A DNA stretch of 64,000 bases from Croceibacterium_A sp035626815 (GCA_035626815.1 DASPMY010000050.1:73124-137123), one strand, 5' to 3'; shown: positions 1 to 9,447, counted from the stretch's first letter. Notes: generated by a model not told the origin, from the sequence alone. Program-made: numbers and translations.

Positions 1-3
1 CAG

Positions 4-1476
4 ATGAACCTCACCCACCCCTTGCTTGACGCGGACGGCGACAAGCTGCGCGAGGAGTGCGGCGTTTTCGGCGTGATCGGCGCTTCGGAGGCGGCCGCGG
101 TCTGCGCGCTCGGGCTCCACGCGCTGCAGCACCGCGGGCAGGAAGCGGTCGGCATCACCAGCTTCGACGGCGCCGAGTTCGTCACCCGCCGCGGCCTCGG
201 CCATGTCGCCGAGAACTTCTCGACCGGGGAGTCGATCGCCGAGCTGCCGGGCACGATGGCGGCCGGCCACGTGCGCTACTCGACGACCGGCGGCGCCGGC
301 TTGCGCAACGTCCAGCCGCTGTACGCCGAGCTCGCCAGCGGCGGCTTCGCGGTGGCGCACAACGGCAACATCTCGAACGCGCGCCACTTGCGGCAGGAGC
401 TGGTCCGCAACGGCGCGATCTTTCAGTCGACCTCGGACACCGAGGTGATCATCCACCTCGTCGCCACCAGCCGCTTCAAGACCAACCTCGACAAACTGGT
501 CGACGCGCTCCGCCTCGTCGAGGGCGCCTACTCGCTGATCGTGATGACGCCGCGCGGGATGATGGCCTGCCGCGACCCGCTCGGCATCCGCCCGCTGGTG
601 ATGGGCAAGCTCGGCGACGCGGTCGTCTTCGCCAGCGAGACCGTAGCGCTCGACGTGGTCGGCGCGGAGTTCGTGCGGCAGATCGATCCCGGCGAGTTCG
701 TCGAGGTCGATTTCGACGGCTCGCTGCGCAGCCACCGCCCGTTCGGCGAGGTCGCTTCGCGCCCGTGCATCTTCGAGCACGTCTACTTCAGCCGCCCGGA
801 TTCGATCTTCAACGACCGCTCGGTCTACGAATCGCGCAAGCAGATCGGCGTGGAGCTGGCCAAGGAACAGCCGGTCGAGGCCGACCTGGTGGTGCCGGTG
901 CCCGACAGCGGCGTGCCGGCGGCGATCGGCTACTCGCAGCAATCGGGCATCCCGTTCGAGCTCGGCATCATCCGCTCGCACTACGTCGGGCGCACGTTCA
1001 TCCAGCCGTCGGACGGCGCGCGCCATGCCGGCGTCAAGCGCAAGCACAACGCCAACCGCAAGCTGGTCGAAGGCAAGCGCATCGTCCTCATTGACGATTC
1101 GATCGTCCGCGGGACGACCTCGATGCAGATCGTCCAGATGATGCGCGATGCCGGCGCGAGCGAGGTCCACTTCCGCGTCGCCAGCCCGCCGACCGGGCAC
1201 GGCTGCTACTACGGCGTCGACACTCCCGAACGGTCGAAGCTCCTCGCCGGGCGGATGGACGTCGGCGCGATGCGCGAGTTCATCCACGCCGACAGCCTCG
1301 CGTTCGTGTCGATCGACGGGCTCTATCGCGCGGTCGGGCTGGCGGGCCGCGACAATGCCCGCCCGCAGTATTGCGACGCCTGCTTCAGCGGCGACTATCC
1401 GACCAGCCTGACCGACGTCGCCGAGCGCCATCAGGCGGAGGCGCAGCTCTCGTTCCCGGTCAACAAGGTCGCCTGA
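4..1476 (+). CDS. purF: Amidophosphoribosyltransferase PurF
   Basis: First committed step of de novo purine synthesis: transfers glutamine-derived ammonia to PRPP to give 5-phosphoribosylamine. The 490-residue length fits the family. Residues 1-18 look like the short propeptide removed by autocleavage, exposing Cys19 (EECGVFG) as the N-terminal nucleophile of the class II glutaminase domain. The second half is a phosphoribosyltransferase fold with the PRPP loop VLIDDSIVRGTTS near residue 361. The start codon lies 3 bases inside the window, so upstream regulatory sequence cannot be seen. A short-chain dehydrogenase begins 2 bases after the stop, suggesting co-transcription. Confidence 0.98.
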   Translation: MNLTHPLLDADGDKLREECGVFGVIGASEAAAVCALGLHALQHRGQEAVGITSFDGAEFVTRRGLGHVAENFSTGESIAELPGTMAAGHVRYSTTGGAGLRNVQPLYAELASGGFAVAHNGNISNARHLRQELVRNGAIFQSTSDTEVIIHLVATSRFKTNLDKLVDALRLVEGAYSLIVMTPRGMMACRDPLGIRPLVMGKLGDAVVFASETVALDVVGAEFVRQIDPGEFVEVDFDGSLRSHRPFGEVASRPCIFEHVYFSRPDSIFNDRSVYESRKQIGVELAKEQPVEADLVVPVPDSGVPAAIGYSQQSGIPFELGIIRSHYVGRTFIQPSDGARHAGVKRKHNANRKLVEGKRIVLIDDSIVRGTTSMQIVQMMRDAGASEVHFRVASPPTGHGCYYGVDTPERSKLLAGRMDVGAMREFIHADSLAFVSIDGLYRAVGLAGRDNARPQYCDACFSGDYPTSLTDVAERHQAEAQLSFPVNKVA

Positions 1477-1478
1477 AC

Positions 1479-2192
1479 GTGGCCGAGGGACCGCTTGCCG
1501 GGCGCATCGCGCTCGTCACCGGGGCGAGCCGCGGGATCGGCGCGGCGACCGCCCGGGCGCTGGCCCAGGCCGGGGCCCACGTGGTGCTGACGGCGCGCGA
1601 CGCGCGCGATCTGGAGGCGGTCGAGGAAACCATTCACCAGGCCGGCGGCACGGCGACGATCGCGCCGATGGACCTGACCGAGAGCGATTCGATCGCCCGC
1701 CTCGCGGCGGCGGTGACCGAGCGGTGGGGCCGGCTCGACGTGCTGGTGATCAACGCCGCGATGCTGCCGCCGCTGACTCCGGTGGCGCAGATCGAGCCGG
1801 CGAGCTTCAACCAGGCGCTGACGCTCAACGTGCTGGCGACGCAGGCGCTGCTCGCCGCCTTCGACCCGCTGCTCAGGCGCAGCGAAGGGGGCCGGATCAT
1901 CGGCCTGACCAGCAGCGTCGGCGCCGAGCCGCGGCCGTACTGGGGCGCCTACGCGGCGAGCAAGGCGGCGTTCGACGCGCTGCTCGCGTGCTACGCGCAG
2001 GAAGTGGAGCGGATCTCCGAGACCCGCATCGCCATCATCGATCCGGGCGCCACGCGCACCCAGATGCGCGCGCGGGCCTATCCGGGCGAGGATCCGCAGA
2101 CGCTCAAGCCGCCCGAAGCGGTGGCTGAGCGGATCGTCGAGCTGCTGGCCGAGGGCTTTCCGAACCTGCACCGCGAGCGCATCGAGGGCTGA
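1479..2192 (+). CDS. SDR family NAD(P)-dependent oxidoreductase
   Basis: A 237-residue classical short-chain dehydrogenase/reductase. The cofactor-binding motif TGASRGIG is at residues 14-21. An NAA motif follows in the middle (VINAAM), and the catalytic YxxxK is in YAASK after a TSS serine. The start chosen is a GTG two bases after the purF stop, because the frame upstream of it is purF sequence read out of frame and the Rossmann strand begins just after. Tight spacing suggests translational coupling with purF. Substrate cannot be told from sequence; membership of the purF transcript does not by itself imply a purine role. Confidence 0.9.
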   Translation: MAEGPLAGRIALVTGASRGIGAATARALAQAGAHVVLTARDARDLEAVEETIHQAGGTATIAPMDLTESDSIARLAAAVTERWGRLDVLVINAAMLPPLTPVAQIEPASFNQALTLNVLATQALLAAFDPLLRRSEGGRIIGLTSSVGAEPRPYWGAYAASKAAFDALLACYAQEVERISETRIAIIDPGATRTQMRARAYPGEDPQTLKPPEAVAERIVELLAEGFPNLHRERIEG

Positions 2193-2199
2193 ACGGCGG

Positions 2200-3207
2200 T
2201 CACAGGCCGTGGTACGCCTTGTACCACTGCACGAACCGCGGAATGCCCTCATCGATCGCCGTCCGCGGAACGTAGCCGAAATCGCGCCGCGCGGCGTCGA
2301 TGTCGGCGTAAGTCTGCACGACGTCGCCCGGTTGCATCGGCAACCATTGCACCTCGGCCTCTCGCCCGCACGCCGCCTCGAGCAGCTCGATGAACCGCGT
2401 CAGGGGCTCGGAGCGGTTGTTGCCGAGGTTGTAGAGCGCGTGCGGCTTGGTGCTGCCGCCGGGCTTTGCCGCGCCGTCATCGGCGGGCGGCCGGTCGAGC
2501 ACGGCGACGACCCCGTCGGCGATGTCGTCGATGTAGGTGAAGTCGCGATGCATCTCGCCGTTGTTGAACACCGGTATCGGCTCGCCGGCGAGGATTCGCG
2601 AGGTGAAGATCCACGGCATCATGTCGGGCCGCCCCCACGGACCGTAGACGGTGAAAAAGCGCAGGCCGGTGAGCGGAATCCGGTAAAGATGCGCGTAAGT
2701 CTCGCTCATCAGCTCGTCGGCCTTCTTGGTCGCCGCGTAGAGCGAGACCGGGTGATCGACCCGGTCTTCGACCGAGAAGGGCACGTTGGCGCTGTTGCCG
2801 TAGACCGAGCTGGAGCTGGCGTAGACCATGTGCCGCACGCCGCGGCGGCGGGCCAGCTCGAGGATGTTCAGGTGCCCGACGAGGTTCGAATGCGCATAAG
2901 CGTGCGGATGCTCGATCGAGTACCGCACCCCGGGCTGTGCGCCGAGGTGGACGATGGCGTCGATCGTGTGGCCGGCGAGCGCCTCTTCGAGGCCCGCCAT
3001 GTCGGCGAAGTCGCACCGCAAGAACGTGAAGCGGCTGCCGCCCGCTGCCAACAGCCGGTCGCGCCGCGCCGCCTTCAGCGCGACCGCGTAGTAGTCGTTG
3101 AGGCTGTCGATTCCGACGACGGTAGCGCCACGTGCGAGAAGGCGTTCGGCCACCGCGGCGCCGATGAACCCGGCGACGCCGGTGATGAGCACGGCACCGC
3201 CCGCCAA
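2200..3207 (-). CDS. UDP-glucuronate 4-epimerase-like (CapI/LpsL type) NAD-dependent epimerase
   Basis: Extended SDR of 335 residues. The N-terminal ITGVAGFIG nucleotide-binding motif, SLNDYYAVALK, the catalytic YAATKK, RFFTVYGPWGRPDM and the C-terminal YNLGN pattern are typical of enzymes that convert UDP-GlcA to UDP-GalA. The start is a TTG preceded by a strong ribosome binding site six bases away. It is the last minus-strand gene before the purF pair and sits at the edge of the polysaccharide locus, so it probably supplies UDP-galacturonate to glycan assembly. Specificity for UDP-GlcA is inferred from the family pattern; a GalE-like activity is the main alternative. Confidence 0.85.
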   Translation of the reverse strand: MAGGAVLITGVAGFIGAAVAERLLARGATVVGIDSLNDYYAVALKAARRDRLLAAGGSRFTFLRCDFADMAGLEEALAGHTIDAIVHLGAQPGVRYSIEHPHAYAHSNLVGHLNILELARRRGVRHMVYASSSSVYGNSANVPFSVEDRVDHPVSLYAATKKADELMSETYAHLYRIPLTGLRFFTVYGPWGRPDMMPWIFTSRILAGEPIPVFNNGEMHRDFTYIDDIADGVVAVLDRPPADDGAAKPGGSTKPHALYNLGNNRSEPLTRFIELLEAACGREAEVQWLPMQPGDVVQTYADIDAARRDFGYVPRTAIDEGIPRFVQWYKAYHGL

Positions 3208-3213
3208 GTCACA

Positions 3214-3221
3214 CCTCCCCC
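3214..3221 (-). promoter_or_regulatory. Ribosome binding site fixing the TTG start at 3207
   Basis: On the minus strand the run GGGGGAGG lies six bases before the TTG at 3207. It decides this rare start for the UDP-glucuronate 4-epimerase gene; no ATG or GTG nearby has comparable spacing. Confidence 0.6.
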
Positions 3222-3230
3222 GGTCTCAGC

Positions 3231-3677
3231 CTATTGATCCGTCTCGCGGGCGGCCACCTGTTGCTCGATCAAGCCCACGGTGAGCGGGCATTGCTCGTCC
3301 GGCGGCAGGACATAAGTCCAGGTCGCGCCCAGTTGAACGTAGCTGCATTGCCGTTTGCCGCTGCGGAAGGTTGTCTGATCCAGCCTTGCGGTCGGCGGTG
3401 CCTTGGTGGTCAGGCCATCCACCTTTGGCGCAGCCACGGCCAGGCCCCCCACGGGAAATTGCGCGGGGCAGGCGTCGCCGACGCCGATATCCAGCGAGCG
3501 TGTTTCCGTCCCCAGGGCGCCGGCGCGGTAAATGCAAATCCGCTTAAGGCCGGTGACGCGTTGTTCGGCCAGCTGATTGGCCGCGGCCGGAGCGGACGTC
3601 AGCGGCAACACCGCAATGGTCGCGACAGCGAAAACGCCGATGGCTAGGCCGCGCACGGCCGGAAAAACCTCGATCAT
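3231..3677 (-). CDS. Hypothetical secreted protein
   Basis: A 148-residue protein of unrecognised family. Residues 1-31 form a Sec-type signal peptide: a hydrophobic stretch (LAIGVFAVATIAVL) and a likely cleavage after APAAA. The mature part contains four cysteines (in KRICIYRAG, GDACPAQF, RQCSYV and EQCPL) that could pair as disulfides, consistent with the periplasm or cell surface. It lies between the UDP-glucuronate epimerase and the PglF-like dehydratase on the same strand, with short gaps, so it may share their transcript. Upstream ribosome binding site is weak. Function unknown. Confidence 0.75.
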   Translation of the reverse strand: MIEVFPAVRGLAIGVFAVATIAVLPLTSAPAAANQLAEQRVTGLKRICIYRAGALGTETRSLDIGVGDACPAQFPVGGLAVAAPKVDGLTTKAPPTARLDQTTFRSGKRQCSYVQLGATWTYVLPPDEQCPLTVGLIEQQVAARETDQ

Positions 3678-3764
3678 CGATTCTCGTGACCTGAAGAGGA
3701 AGCGAACTGGCCTTGCCTACACCCGGAGTCCATGCCGTGCCAATAGAGTTGGGCCGAGGGCAAC

Positions 3765-5705
3765 CTACACCGCCCGCAAGCTCGGGCGCGGCTGCGGGCG
3801 GGAAAGGTAATCGAAGATGCCTTGCGCCGGATGGTATCCCGTCACCAACTCGGCGAGGATTCGCCGCACCCGTTCGGCGTCCTGTTCATCGACGGCGGTG
3901 ACGATTCGCTCGAGCGCCGGCTCCAGTTCGGCGAGCGGGATGTAATTCTCGCTGGCCATCATGATCCGCGGATGATCGGTGGCGACCGGATTATCCCCGA
4001 TGAGCAGTTCCTCGTAGAGCTTCTCGCCCGGCCGCAGCCCGCTGAAGATCACCTCGATGTCGCCGTCCGGCTGCTCCTCGCTGCGGATTTTCAGGCCGGA
4101 CAGAGCGATCATGCGCCTGGCGAGATCGAGAACCTTGACGGGCTGTCCCATGTCAAGGACGAATACCTCGCCCCCTTTGGCCATCGACGAGGCCTGGATC
4201 ACCAGTTGCGCAGCCTCCGGAATGGTCATGAAGTAGCGCGTGATCTCGGGATGGGTGACGGTCACCGGCCCGCCCTTGGCGATCTGCTGGCGAAACAGCG
4301 GCACGACCGATCCGCTCGACCCGAGCACGTTGCCGAATCGGACCATCGAGAAGCAAGTGGTCGCGCCTTGTGCCAGCGCCTGCAGTCCGAGCTCCGCCAG
4401 GCGCTTGCTGGCCCCCATGACGTTCGTCGGCCGGACGGCTTTGTCGGTGCTGATCAACACGAAATCCCGAGTTCGGGCTTCCGCCGCGACCTGAGCGCAG
4501 ATCCAGGTCCCCATGGCGTTGTTGCGAACCCCCTCGACCACATTATGCTCGACGAGGGGCACGTGCTTGAAGGCCGCCGCGTGATACACGGTATCGGGTC
4601 GCCACGAGGCGAAAACCCGCCGCATGCGCTCCCGATCGCACACCGAACCCAGCAGCGGGATCAGGTTGGTCTGGATTTCCTTCTTGGCGGACTTCTGCAG
4701 CTCCAGCTCCTGATGGATCTGGTAGAGCGCGAATTCGCTCGAATCGAGCAACAGCAAGACCGCGGGCTGGAGCTCCAGGATCTGTCGGCAGATCTCGCTG
4801 CCGATCGACCCGCCGGCGCCGGTGACCAGCACCGACTCGCCACTGATTTTCGCTTCCAGCAGCGAACGGTCAGGCTCGACCGGATCGCGGCCCAGCAGAT
4901 CGTCGATCTCGAGCGGCCGCAAATGCGTGACCGTCACCGAGCCGCGCGCCACGTCGAGCAACCCGGGCAGCGTCCGCACCGCGGTGCCGAGCGCCCGAAT
5001 CCGCGTGAGGATCTCGTTACGCCGCCGCCGGGTCGCCGAGGGCAGCGCGAGGAGGATCTCGAACACCGCAAACTGCTCGACGACTTCTTCCATCCGGCTC
5101 GGCGAGAACACCGGCTTGCCGCCGAGCGAGCTTCCATGAAGGCCCCGATCGTCGTCGACGAAAGCGACGACCTGCATGTCCGGGGAGTCGGCGATCGCGT
5201 TGGCGAGCTGGCGGCCCGCGGATCCCGCGCCGTAAATCAAGACGTTCTTTTTCGTGCCGGGCTTCAGAATGTCGCGATATCGGCCGCTCAGCCAGAAGCG
5301 GCCGACAACCCGCGACGCTCCCACCAGCATCAGCAGGAGGATCGGCTGGATGATGCCCACGGTGCGCGGCACCCCGTCCACTCCGAAGGCCGTGAAGATG
5401 CTGAAATAGATGATCCCGTACACGATCACCGCGTTGCCGATGGCAACGAGTGCTTCCCAGCTCACATACCTGAAGATCGCCCGGTACAGCCCGAAGCGGA
5501 TGAAGATGGGCAGCGCAATCAGCGGGGCGGCGACGGCCGCCGGCCACCCCTCCGAAGACAGCGAGACGAAATGACCAAGCCGCAAATAGAACGCCAGCCA
5601 CACCGTCAGGATACACAGGCCGGCGTCGAGACACAGCACGATCAGCCGCTTAAGCGGACGCGGCAGCGCTAGAACGGGCCCGACGGTCTGGTCGATCAGC
5701 AGCAT
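3765..5705 (-). CDS. Membrane-bound UDP-GlcNAc 4,6-dehydratase (PglF/WbpM/CapD type)
   Basis: Integral-membrane nucleotide-sugar dehydratase, 646 residues from the chosen ATG. Four hydrophobic segments occupy roughly residues 18-130, followed by a CoA-binding-like Rossmann domain (LIYGAGSAGR, 156-165) and a catalytic extended SDR domain with TGAGGSIG (295-302), STDKAV (419) and GASK (lysine about 434). Family members form UDP-4-keto-6-deoxy-GlcNAc at the inner membrane, the first step to bacillosamine, QuiNAc or related sugars. An earlier in-frame start at 5810 would add 35 residues; the ATG at 5705, just before the first basic/hydrophobic segment, fits the family better. PglE-, PglD- and PglC-like genes lie close by, so UDP-diNAcBac is the likely end product. 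Confidence 0.9.
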   Translation of the reverse strand: MLLIDQTVGPVLALPRPLKRLIVLCLDAGLCILTVWLAFYLRLGHFVSLSSEGWPAAVAAPLIALPIFIRFGLYRAIFRYVSWEALVAIGNAVIVYGIIYFSIFTAFGVDGVPRTVGIIQPILLLMLVGASRVVGRFWLSGRYRDILKPGTKKNVLIYGAGSAGRQLANAIADSPDMQVVAFVDDDRGLHGSSLGGKPVFSPSRMEEVVEQFAVFEILLALPSATRRRRNEILTRIRALGTAVRTLPGLLDVARGSVTVTHLRPLEIDDLLGRDPVEPDRSLLEAKISGESVLVTGAGGSIGSEICRQILELQPAVLLLLDSSEFALYQIHQELELQKSAKKEIQTNLIPLLGSVCDRERMRRVFASWRPDTVYHAAAFKHVPLVEHNVVEGVRNNAMGTWICAQVAAEARTRDFVLISTDKAVRPTNVMGASKRLAELGLQALAQGATTCFSMVRFGNVLGSSGSVVPLFRQQIAKGGPVTVTHPEITRYFMTIPEAAQLVIQASSMAKGGEVFVLDMGQPVKVLDLARRMIALSGLKIRSEEQPDGDIEVIFSGLRPGEKLYEELLIGDNPVATDHPRIMMASENYIPLAELEPALERIVTAVDEQDAERVRRILAELVTGYHPAQGIFDYLSRPQPRPSLRAV

Positions 5706-5906
5706 GAAAAACCCCGGCGAATGCCTGTTTTCGAACGACGGGTGCGCAACGGCCTCGCTCAAAGTATCGAAATATCGCGCGGCCATCGCGGAAATGGCCA
5801 ACTTTGGCAAGGGAATCCACCTCTTGCTCTGCGGCGCTGTGTGCGCGCACCGGCAGGGTTGGCGGCTCCCGGGGCAGCTGTTCGGGCGATCCCGGCGGGC
5901 GCGGCG

Positions 5907-7493
5907 CTAGCCTACCCGGTAATGCCCGCTGATGGCGATCATGTCGTTCTGCCGCAGGGCTGAAGCATCAAGGGGCGCGCCTCGTCCGCCGTTCGTCAGG
6001 CCGAGTAGCTTGATCGCGTCGCGATCGATGCCGGCCGCAAGCTGCGTGGCCGAACCGGGCAACGCAAGGCCGTGATAATCGCCGATGGCGGCCGCCTGGC
6101 CGTAAGGAAACGCCGCCGCCGGATACGGCAGGCCCTTGATCACCAGCTCGCCTTGCGGCGCGGAGAGAACCTCGGAAACCCGCACCGACAACGTGAACGC
6201 CACCCTGTTGCCTATCCGCTGGAACTCGCCGAACGGGATGTCGTTGGACACGCGCCCGTCGCGCTCGGTTCCGCCGAAGCGCGGCGTGAACGTGCCTTCT
6301 TCGTACCAATCCAGCGCCGTGGGATTCGAATTTTCGGTGTTTCCGAAGGTTTTGCCACCCGCTTTGGCGATTCCGTTGTAGGCGTCGCTGTAGTTATCGA
6401 GGATCGTCCGCTCACCGTTGTCCTCCAGCCGGTGAAGATAACAGTCGCGAACGGTCGTGTCCGTGGCGCCGGAATCGATCGTGACCGTGGTCAGCGGCAC
6501 GCCGCCGCCCGAGAACGTCCCGCATTTCTCGATCACGTTGCCGAAGGCGCCGGGGCGAATCTTGAACTGCGTGGTCTGCCGATGGCCATCGTAGGCTTCG
6601 CAGCCGATGAAATGGTTGCGCGAGCCGTAGACGTCGAAATCGCCCTCGGCGTTCTGCTCGCAGTAGAACTGCGCGAAGTGATTGCGCGTCGAACTGGCGC
6701 TGACGTAGACCCCCCAGCCGGGGAGCCCTTCCGCCCCGCCTCCCCGGAAGATGCAATTGTCGGCGTGGGCCAGATATACGCCGTAAACTTGTCCCTCTTC
6801 GAAGATGCAGTCATTGAACGCGCAGGCCGTGGTTCCACCATAGGCCTCGGTCTGGTCGACATAGAGGTCGTGTGTCGGCCTCCGCTCTCCTCTGACTCCC
6901 TCGTTCTGAAAGTCGGAAACCAGGCGGTCGTAGACCGAGAAGACGTCACTCTGAATGTGGAAGCCGTACTGGCCGACGTTGCGGACCCGGATATCGGCGC
7001 GATGGCCGTGAACCGCATTACGCACGAACAAGCCCGTTTGGCCGGCCGAGCCGTTGCCGCGGATGACAAAGTTTCGCAGGCTCGACTGATAGATGATCGT
7101 GCGCGGACCGCCGTCGACCGAAACGATGTTGCCGCCGTCGAAATCAGCCTGGATCACCACCCGGCCGAGGCCCTGCACATGCAACCGCGGTAGACCGAGG
7201 TTCAAGCCGGCGCTGATCTTGTAGGTGCCTTGCGAGAATGTGAGCACCCGTCCGGCGGGTGCTGCGATGTCCCGCGCCCGAATGATCGCGGCGAGGCTAT
7301 CGGCCTTGCCGGTCGGATCGGCCCCGAAATCGAGCACCGAAATCGCTCCGCCCGGCGGTAGCGCAAGGTTCGCCTGCGCTCCCGGCGCGGCCTGCTGTGC
7401 CGCAGCGAGCGAGCCGGGTGCCAGCGTCGTCATTCCCAGCGCGCCGGTCGCGGCTCCGATGAAGTGGCGTCGATTGACGTCGTTGGTTCGCAA
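5907..7493 (-). CDS. Tat-exported right-handed beta-helix (pectate-lyase-like) protein
   Basis: A 528-residue protein with a twin-arginine signal: NRRHFIG at residues 7-13 followed by a hydrophobic stretch and an alanine-rich cleavage region. The mature N-terminus (VLDFGADPTGKADSLAAIIRA) matches the cap of pectate-lyase/tailspike beta-helix proteins, and the middle has many short N/G-rich turns (RNHFAQFYCEQNAEGDF and similar). Such proteins bind or cleave acidic polysaccharides. Placement between the dehydratase and aminotransferase genes suggests a role in processing the locus's own glycan, as a lyase/hydrolase or an epimerase. No catalytic residues can be assigned from sequence alone. Confidence 0.75.
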   Translation of the reverse strand: MRTNDVNRRHFIGAATGALGMTTLAPGSLAAAQQAAPGAQANLALPPGGAISVLDFGADPTGKADSLAAIIRARDIAAPAGRVLTFSQGTYKISAGLNLGLPRLHVQGLGRVVIQADFDGGNIVSVDGGPRTIIYQSSLRNFVIRGNGSAGQTGLFVRNAVHGHRADIRVRNVGQYGFHIQSDVFSVYDRLVSDFQNEGVRGERRPTHDLYVDQTEAYGGTTACAFNDCIFEEGQVYGVYLAHADNCIFRGGGAEGLPGWGVYVSASSTRNHFAQFYCEQNAEGDFDVYGSRNHFIGCEAYDGHRQTTQFKIRPGAFGNVIEKCGTFSGGGVPLTTVTIDSGATDTTVRDCYLHRLEDNGERTILDNYSDAYNGIAKAGGKTFGNTENSNPTALDWYEEGTFTPRFGGTERDGRVSNDIPFGEFQRIGNRVAFTLSVRVSEVLSAPQGELVIKGLPYPAAAFPYGQAAAIGDYHGLALPGSATQLAAGIDRDAIKLLGLTNGGRGAPLDASALRQNDMIAISGHYRVG

Positions 7494-7658
7494 TCTGCAT
7501 CCGCTCCTTGGGCGGGATTCGTCCAGCCGGTGCTCCGGATAGCCTAGATGCGGCGAGATGCGTAGTCGGATGGATTCTAGCGGCCGGCGGCCACGCGAGC
7601 CTGTGCAAATGTCCCGGCGTTCTGCTAGCGCCGCGGCCGCATTCTCTTGGAGTGGTCG

Positions 7659-8837
7659 ATGTTGAATTCAAGCGTGGCGCCGTGGCCGTCGTTCGGCGAG
7701 GAGGAAATCAGAGCGGTCGGCGACGTCCTCCGCAGCGGCCGGGTAAACTACTGGACCGGCGAGCATTGCCGCGAGTTCGAGACCGAGTTCGCCGCCTGGG
7801 CCGGTGTCTCGCATGCGGTGGCGCTGGCCAACGGCACGGTCGCGCTGGATCTGGCGCTCAAGGGACTGGGGATCGGTCCGGGCGACGAAGTCGTCGTCAC
7901 CCCAAGGACCTTCATCGCCTCGATCTCGTGCGTCGTGAATGCCGGCGCGCGACCGGTTTTCGCTGACGTCGACCGCGACAGCGGGAACATCACCGCGCAG
8001 ACGATCGAGCCGAGGCTCACCGAACGGACGCGGGCGATCATTCCGGTCCACCTTGGGGGCTGGCCGTGCGACATGGGGCCGATCATGGACCTGGCCCGCG
8101 GCCGCGGCATTCGGGTGATCGAGGACTGCGCGCAGGCTCACGGCGCCTATTGGGCCGGCCGATCCGTCGGCTCGATCGGCGACGCCGGCGCCTGGTCGTT
8201 CTGTCAGGACAAGATCATGACCACCGGCGGTGAAGGCGGCATGGTCACCACAGACGATGCCGAGCTGTGGTCGCGGATGTGGTCGTTCAAGGACCACGGC
8301 AAGAGCTGGGAGGCGGTCTACGAGCGCCAGCATCCACCGGGCTTTCGGTGGGTGCACGAAACCTTCGGCACCAACTGGCGCATGCTCGAGATGCAGGCGG
8401 TAATCGGCCGGTTGCAACTGAAGCAGATGGCGGACTGGACGCGCGCCCGCACCGCGGCGGCCGGCCGTTACGCCGAGGTCGCGGCCGGCTTCCAAGGCGC
8501 CCTGCGCGTTCCCTTGCCGCGGGCCGACGACGTCCATGCGTACTACCGTTTCTACGCGTACGTGAAGCCCGACGGCTTGCGTTCGGGATGGAGCCGCGAT
8601 CGCATCATCGCCGAGGTCAACGCCCGCGGCGTGCCGCTCATGCAGGGGAGCTGCTCGGAGGTCTACCGCGAGAAGGCGTTCGACAATACCGGTTGGGCGC
8701 CCGCGCAACGGCTGCCGGCGGCGCTCGAGCTGGGCGAGACGAGCCTCATGTTCCTGACCCATCCGACGCTGACGGACGACGATCTGTCACGCATTTGCGA
8801 CACGTTCGCATCCGTCATGCGCGAAGCAGCGGCCTAA
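7659..8837 (+). CDS. DegT/DnrJ/EryC1/StrS aminotransferase (PglE-like)
   Basis: PLP-dependent sugar aminotransferase of 392 residues. The Schiff-base lysine is K185 in SFCQDKIMTTGGEGG; VIEDCAQAHGA around residue 153 holds the PLP-contacting aspartate. The enzyme should transfer the glutamate amino group to a 4-keto nucleotide sugar. The ATG at 7659 has GGAG six bases upstream, which favours it over the TTG at 7647. With the membrane dehydratase, the PglD-like acetyltransferase and the PglC-like phosphosugar transferase nearby, the most economical role is UDP-4-keto-6-deoxy-GlcNAc to UDP-4-amino-4,6-dideoxy-GlcNAc. Exact stereochemistry is not decidable here. Confidence 0.87.
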   Translation: MLNSSVAPWPSFGEEEIRAVGDVLRSGRVNYWTGEHCREFETEFAAWAGVSHAVALANGTVALDLALKGLGIGPGDEVVVTPRTFIASISCVVNAGARPVFADVDRDSGNITAQTIEPRLTERTRAIIPVHLGGWPCDMGPIMDLARGRGIRVIEDCAQAHGAYWAGRSVGSIGDAGAWSFCQDKIMTTGGEGGMVTTDDAELWSRMWSFKDHGKSWEAVYERQHPPGFRWVHETFGTNWRMLEMQAVIGRLQLKQMADWTRARTAAAGRYAEVAAGFQGALRVPLPRADDVHAYYRFYAYVKPDGLRSGWSRDRIIAEVNARGVPLMQGSCSEVYREKAFDNTGWAPAQRLPAALELGETSLMFLTHPTLTDDDLSRICDTFASVMREAAA

Positions 8838-8856
8838 GGCCTGCCTCCTGTCGCGG

Positions 8857-9447
8857 TCATTTGGTGCCGCGAAACTTGGATTGGCCGACCTTGCCCGGCT
8901 CGTCGATGCCTTGGACCCTGAGGACTCGAGCGACGGTCAACAGCAGGATCTTGAGATCGATCCAGAAGCTGTGGTTGTCGACGTACCACAGATCATGGGC
9001 GAACTTGTCCTCCCAGCTGATCGCGTTGCGCCCGTTCACCTGGGCCCAACCGGTGATGCCAGGCCGCACCAGGTGCCGCCGGGCTTGCTCTGCGGTGTAG
9101 AGCGGCAGGTATTCGACGAGCAGCGGGCGCGGCCCGACGAGGCTCATGTCGCCGCGCAAGATGTTGAAGAGCTCGGGCAACTCGTCGAGGCTTGTCGCGC
9201 GCAGAAGCCGGCCGAAGCGCCTGAGCCTCTGCTCGTCCGGCAAGAGACTGCCGGCACCATCGCGTTCATTAGTCATGGTCCTGAACTTCACGAGGCGGAA
9301 GATGCGGCCTTGCAGCCCGGGCCGTTCCTGCACGAACAGCACCGGACGGCCGACAAAGATCGCGACGAGAAGCGCGAGCAACAAAAGCAGCGGCGCGAGC
9401 GCCACGAGCACGATCCCGGCGACGAGCACGTCAAAGAGTCGTTTCAA
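8857..9447 (-). CDS. Undecaprenyl-phosphate sugar phosphotransferase (PglC-type initiating transferase)
   Basis: Monotopic phosphoglycosyltransferase that starts repeat-unit assembly by moving a sugar-1-phosphate onto undecaprenyl phosphate. From the TTG at 9447 it has 196 residues, the compact PglC/WeeH size: KRLFDVLVAG and a hydrophobic re-entrant segment, then VQERPGLQGRIFRLVKFRTM, DELPELFNILRGDMSLVGPR and RPGITGWAQVNGRN, all family signatures. An upstream ATG at 9582 is in frame, but the extra 45 residues are low-complexity and would overlap the divergent acetyltransferase start; a GGA-containing site precedes the TTG. The small form and the neighbours suggest a diNAcBac-type substrate. 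Confidence 0.87.
   Translation of the reverse strand: MKRLFDVLVAGIVLVALAPLLLLLALLVAIFVGRPVLFVQERPGLQGRIFRLVKFRTMTNERDGAGSLLPDEQRLRRFGRLLRATSLDELPELFNILRGDMSLVGPRPLLVEYLPLYTAEQARRHLVRPGITGWAQVNGRNAISWEDKFAHDLWYVDNHSFWIDLKILLLTVARVLRVQGIDEPGKVGQSKFRGTK

Noticed and set aside
3822..5672. Plus-strand open frame of about 616 codons opposite the PglF-like gene
   Set aside because: Antisense shadow; opposite strand has complete dehydratase motifs.
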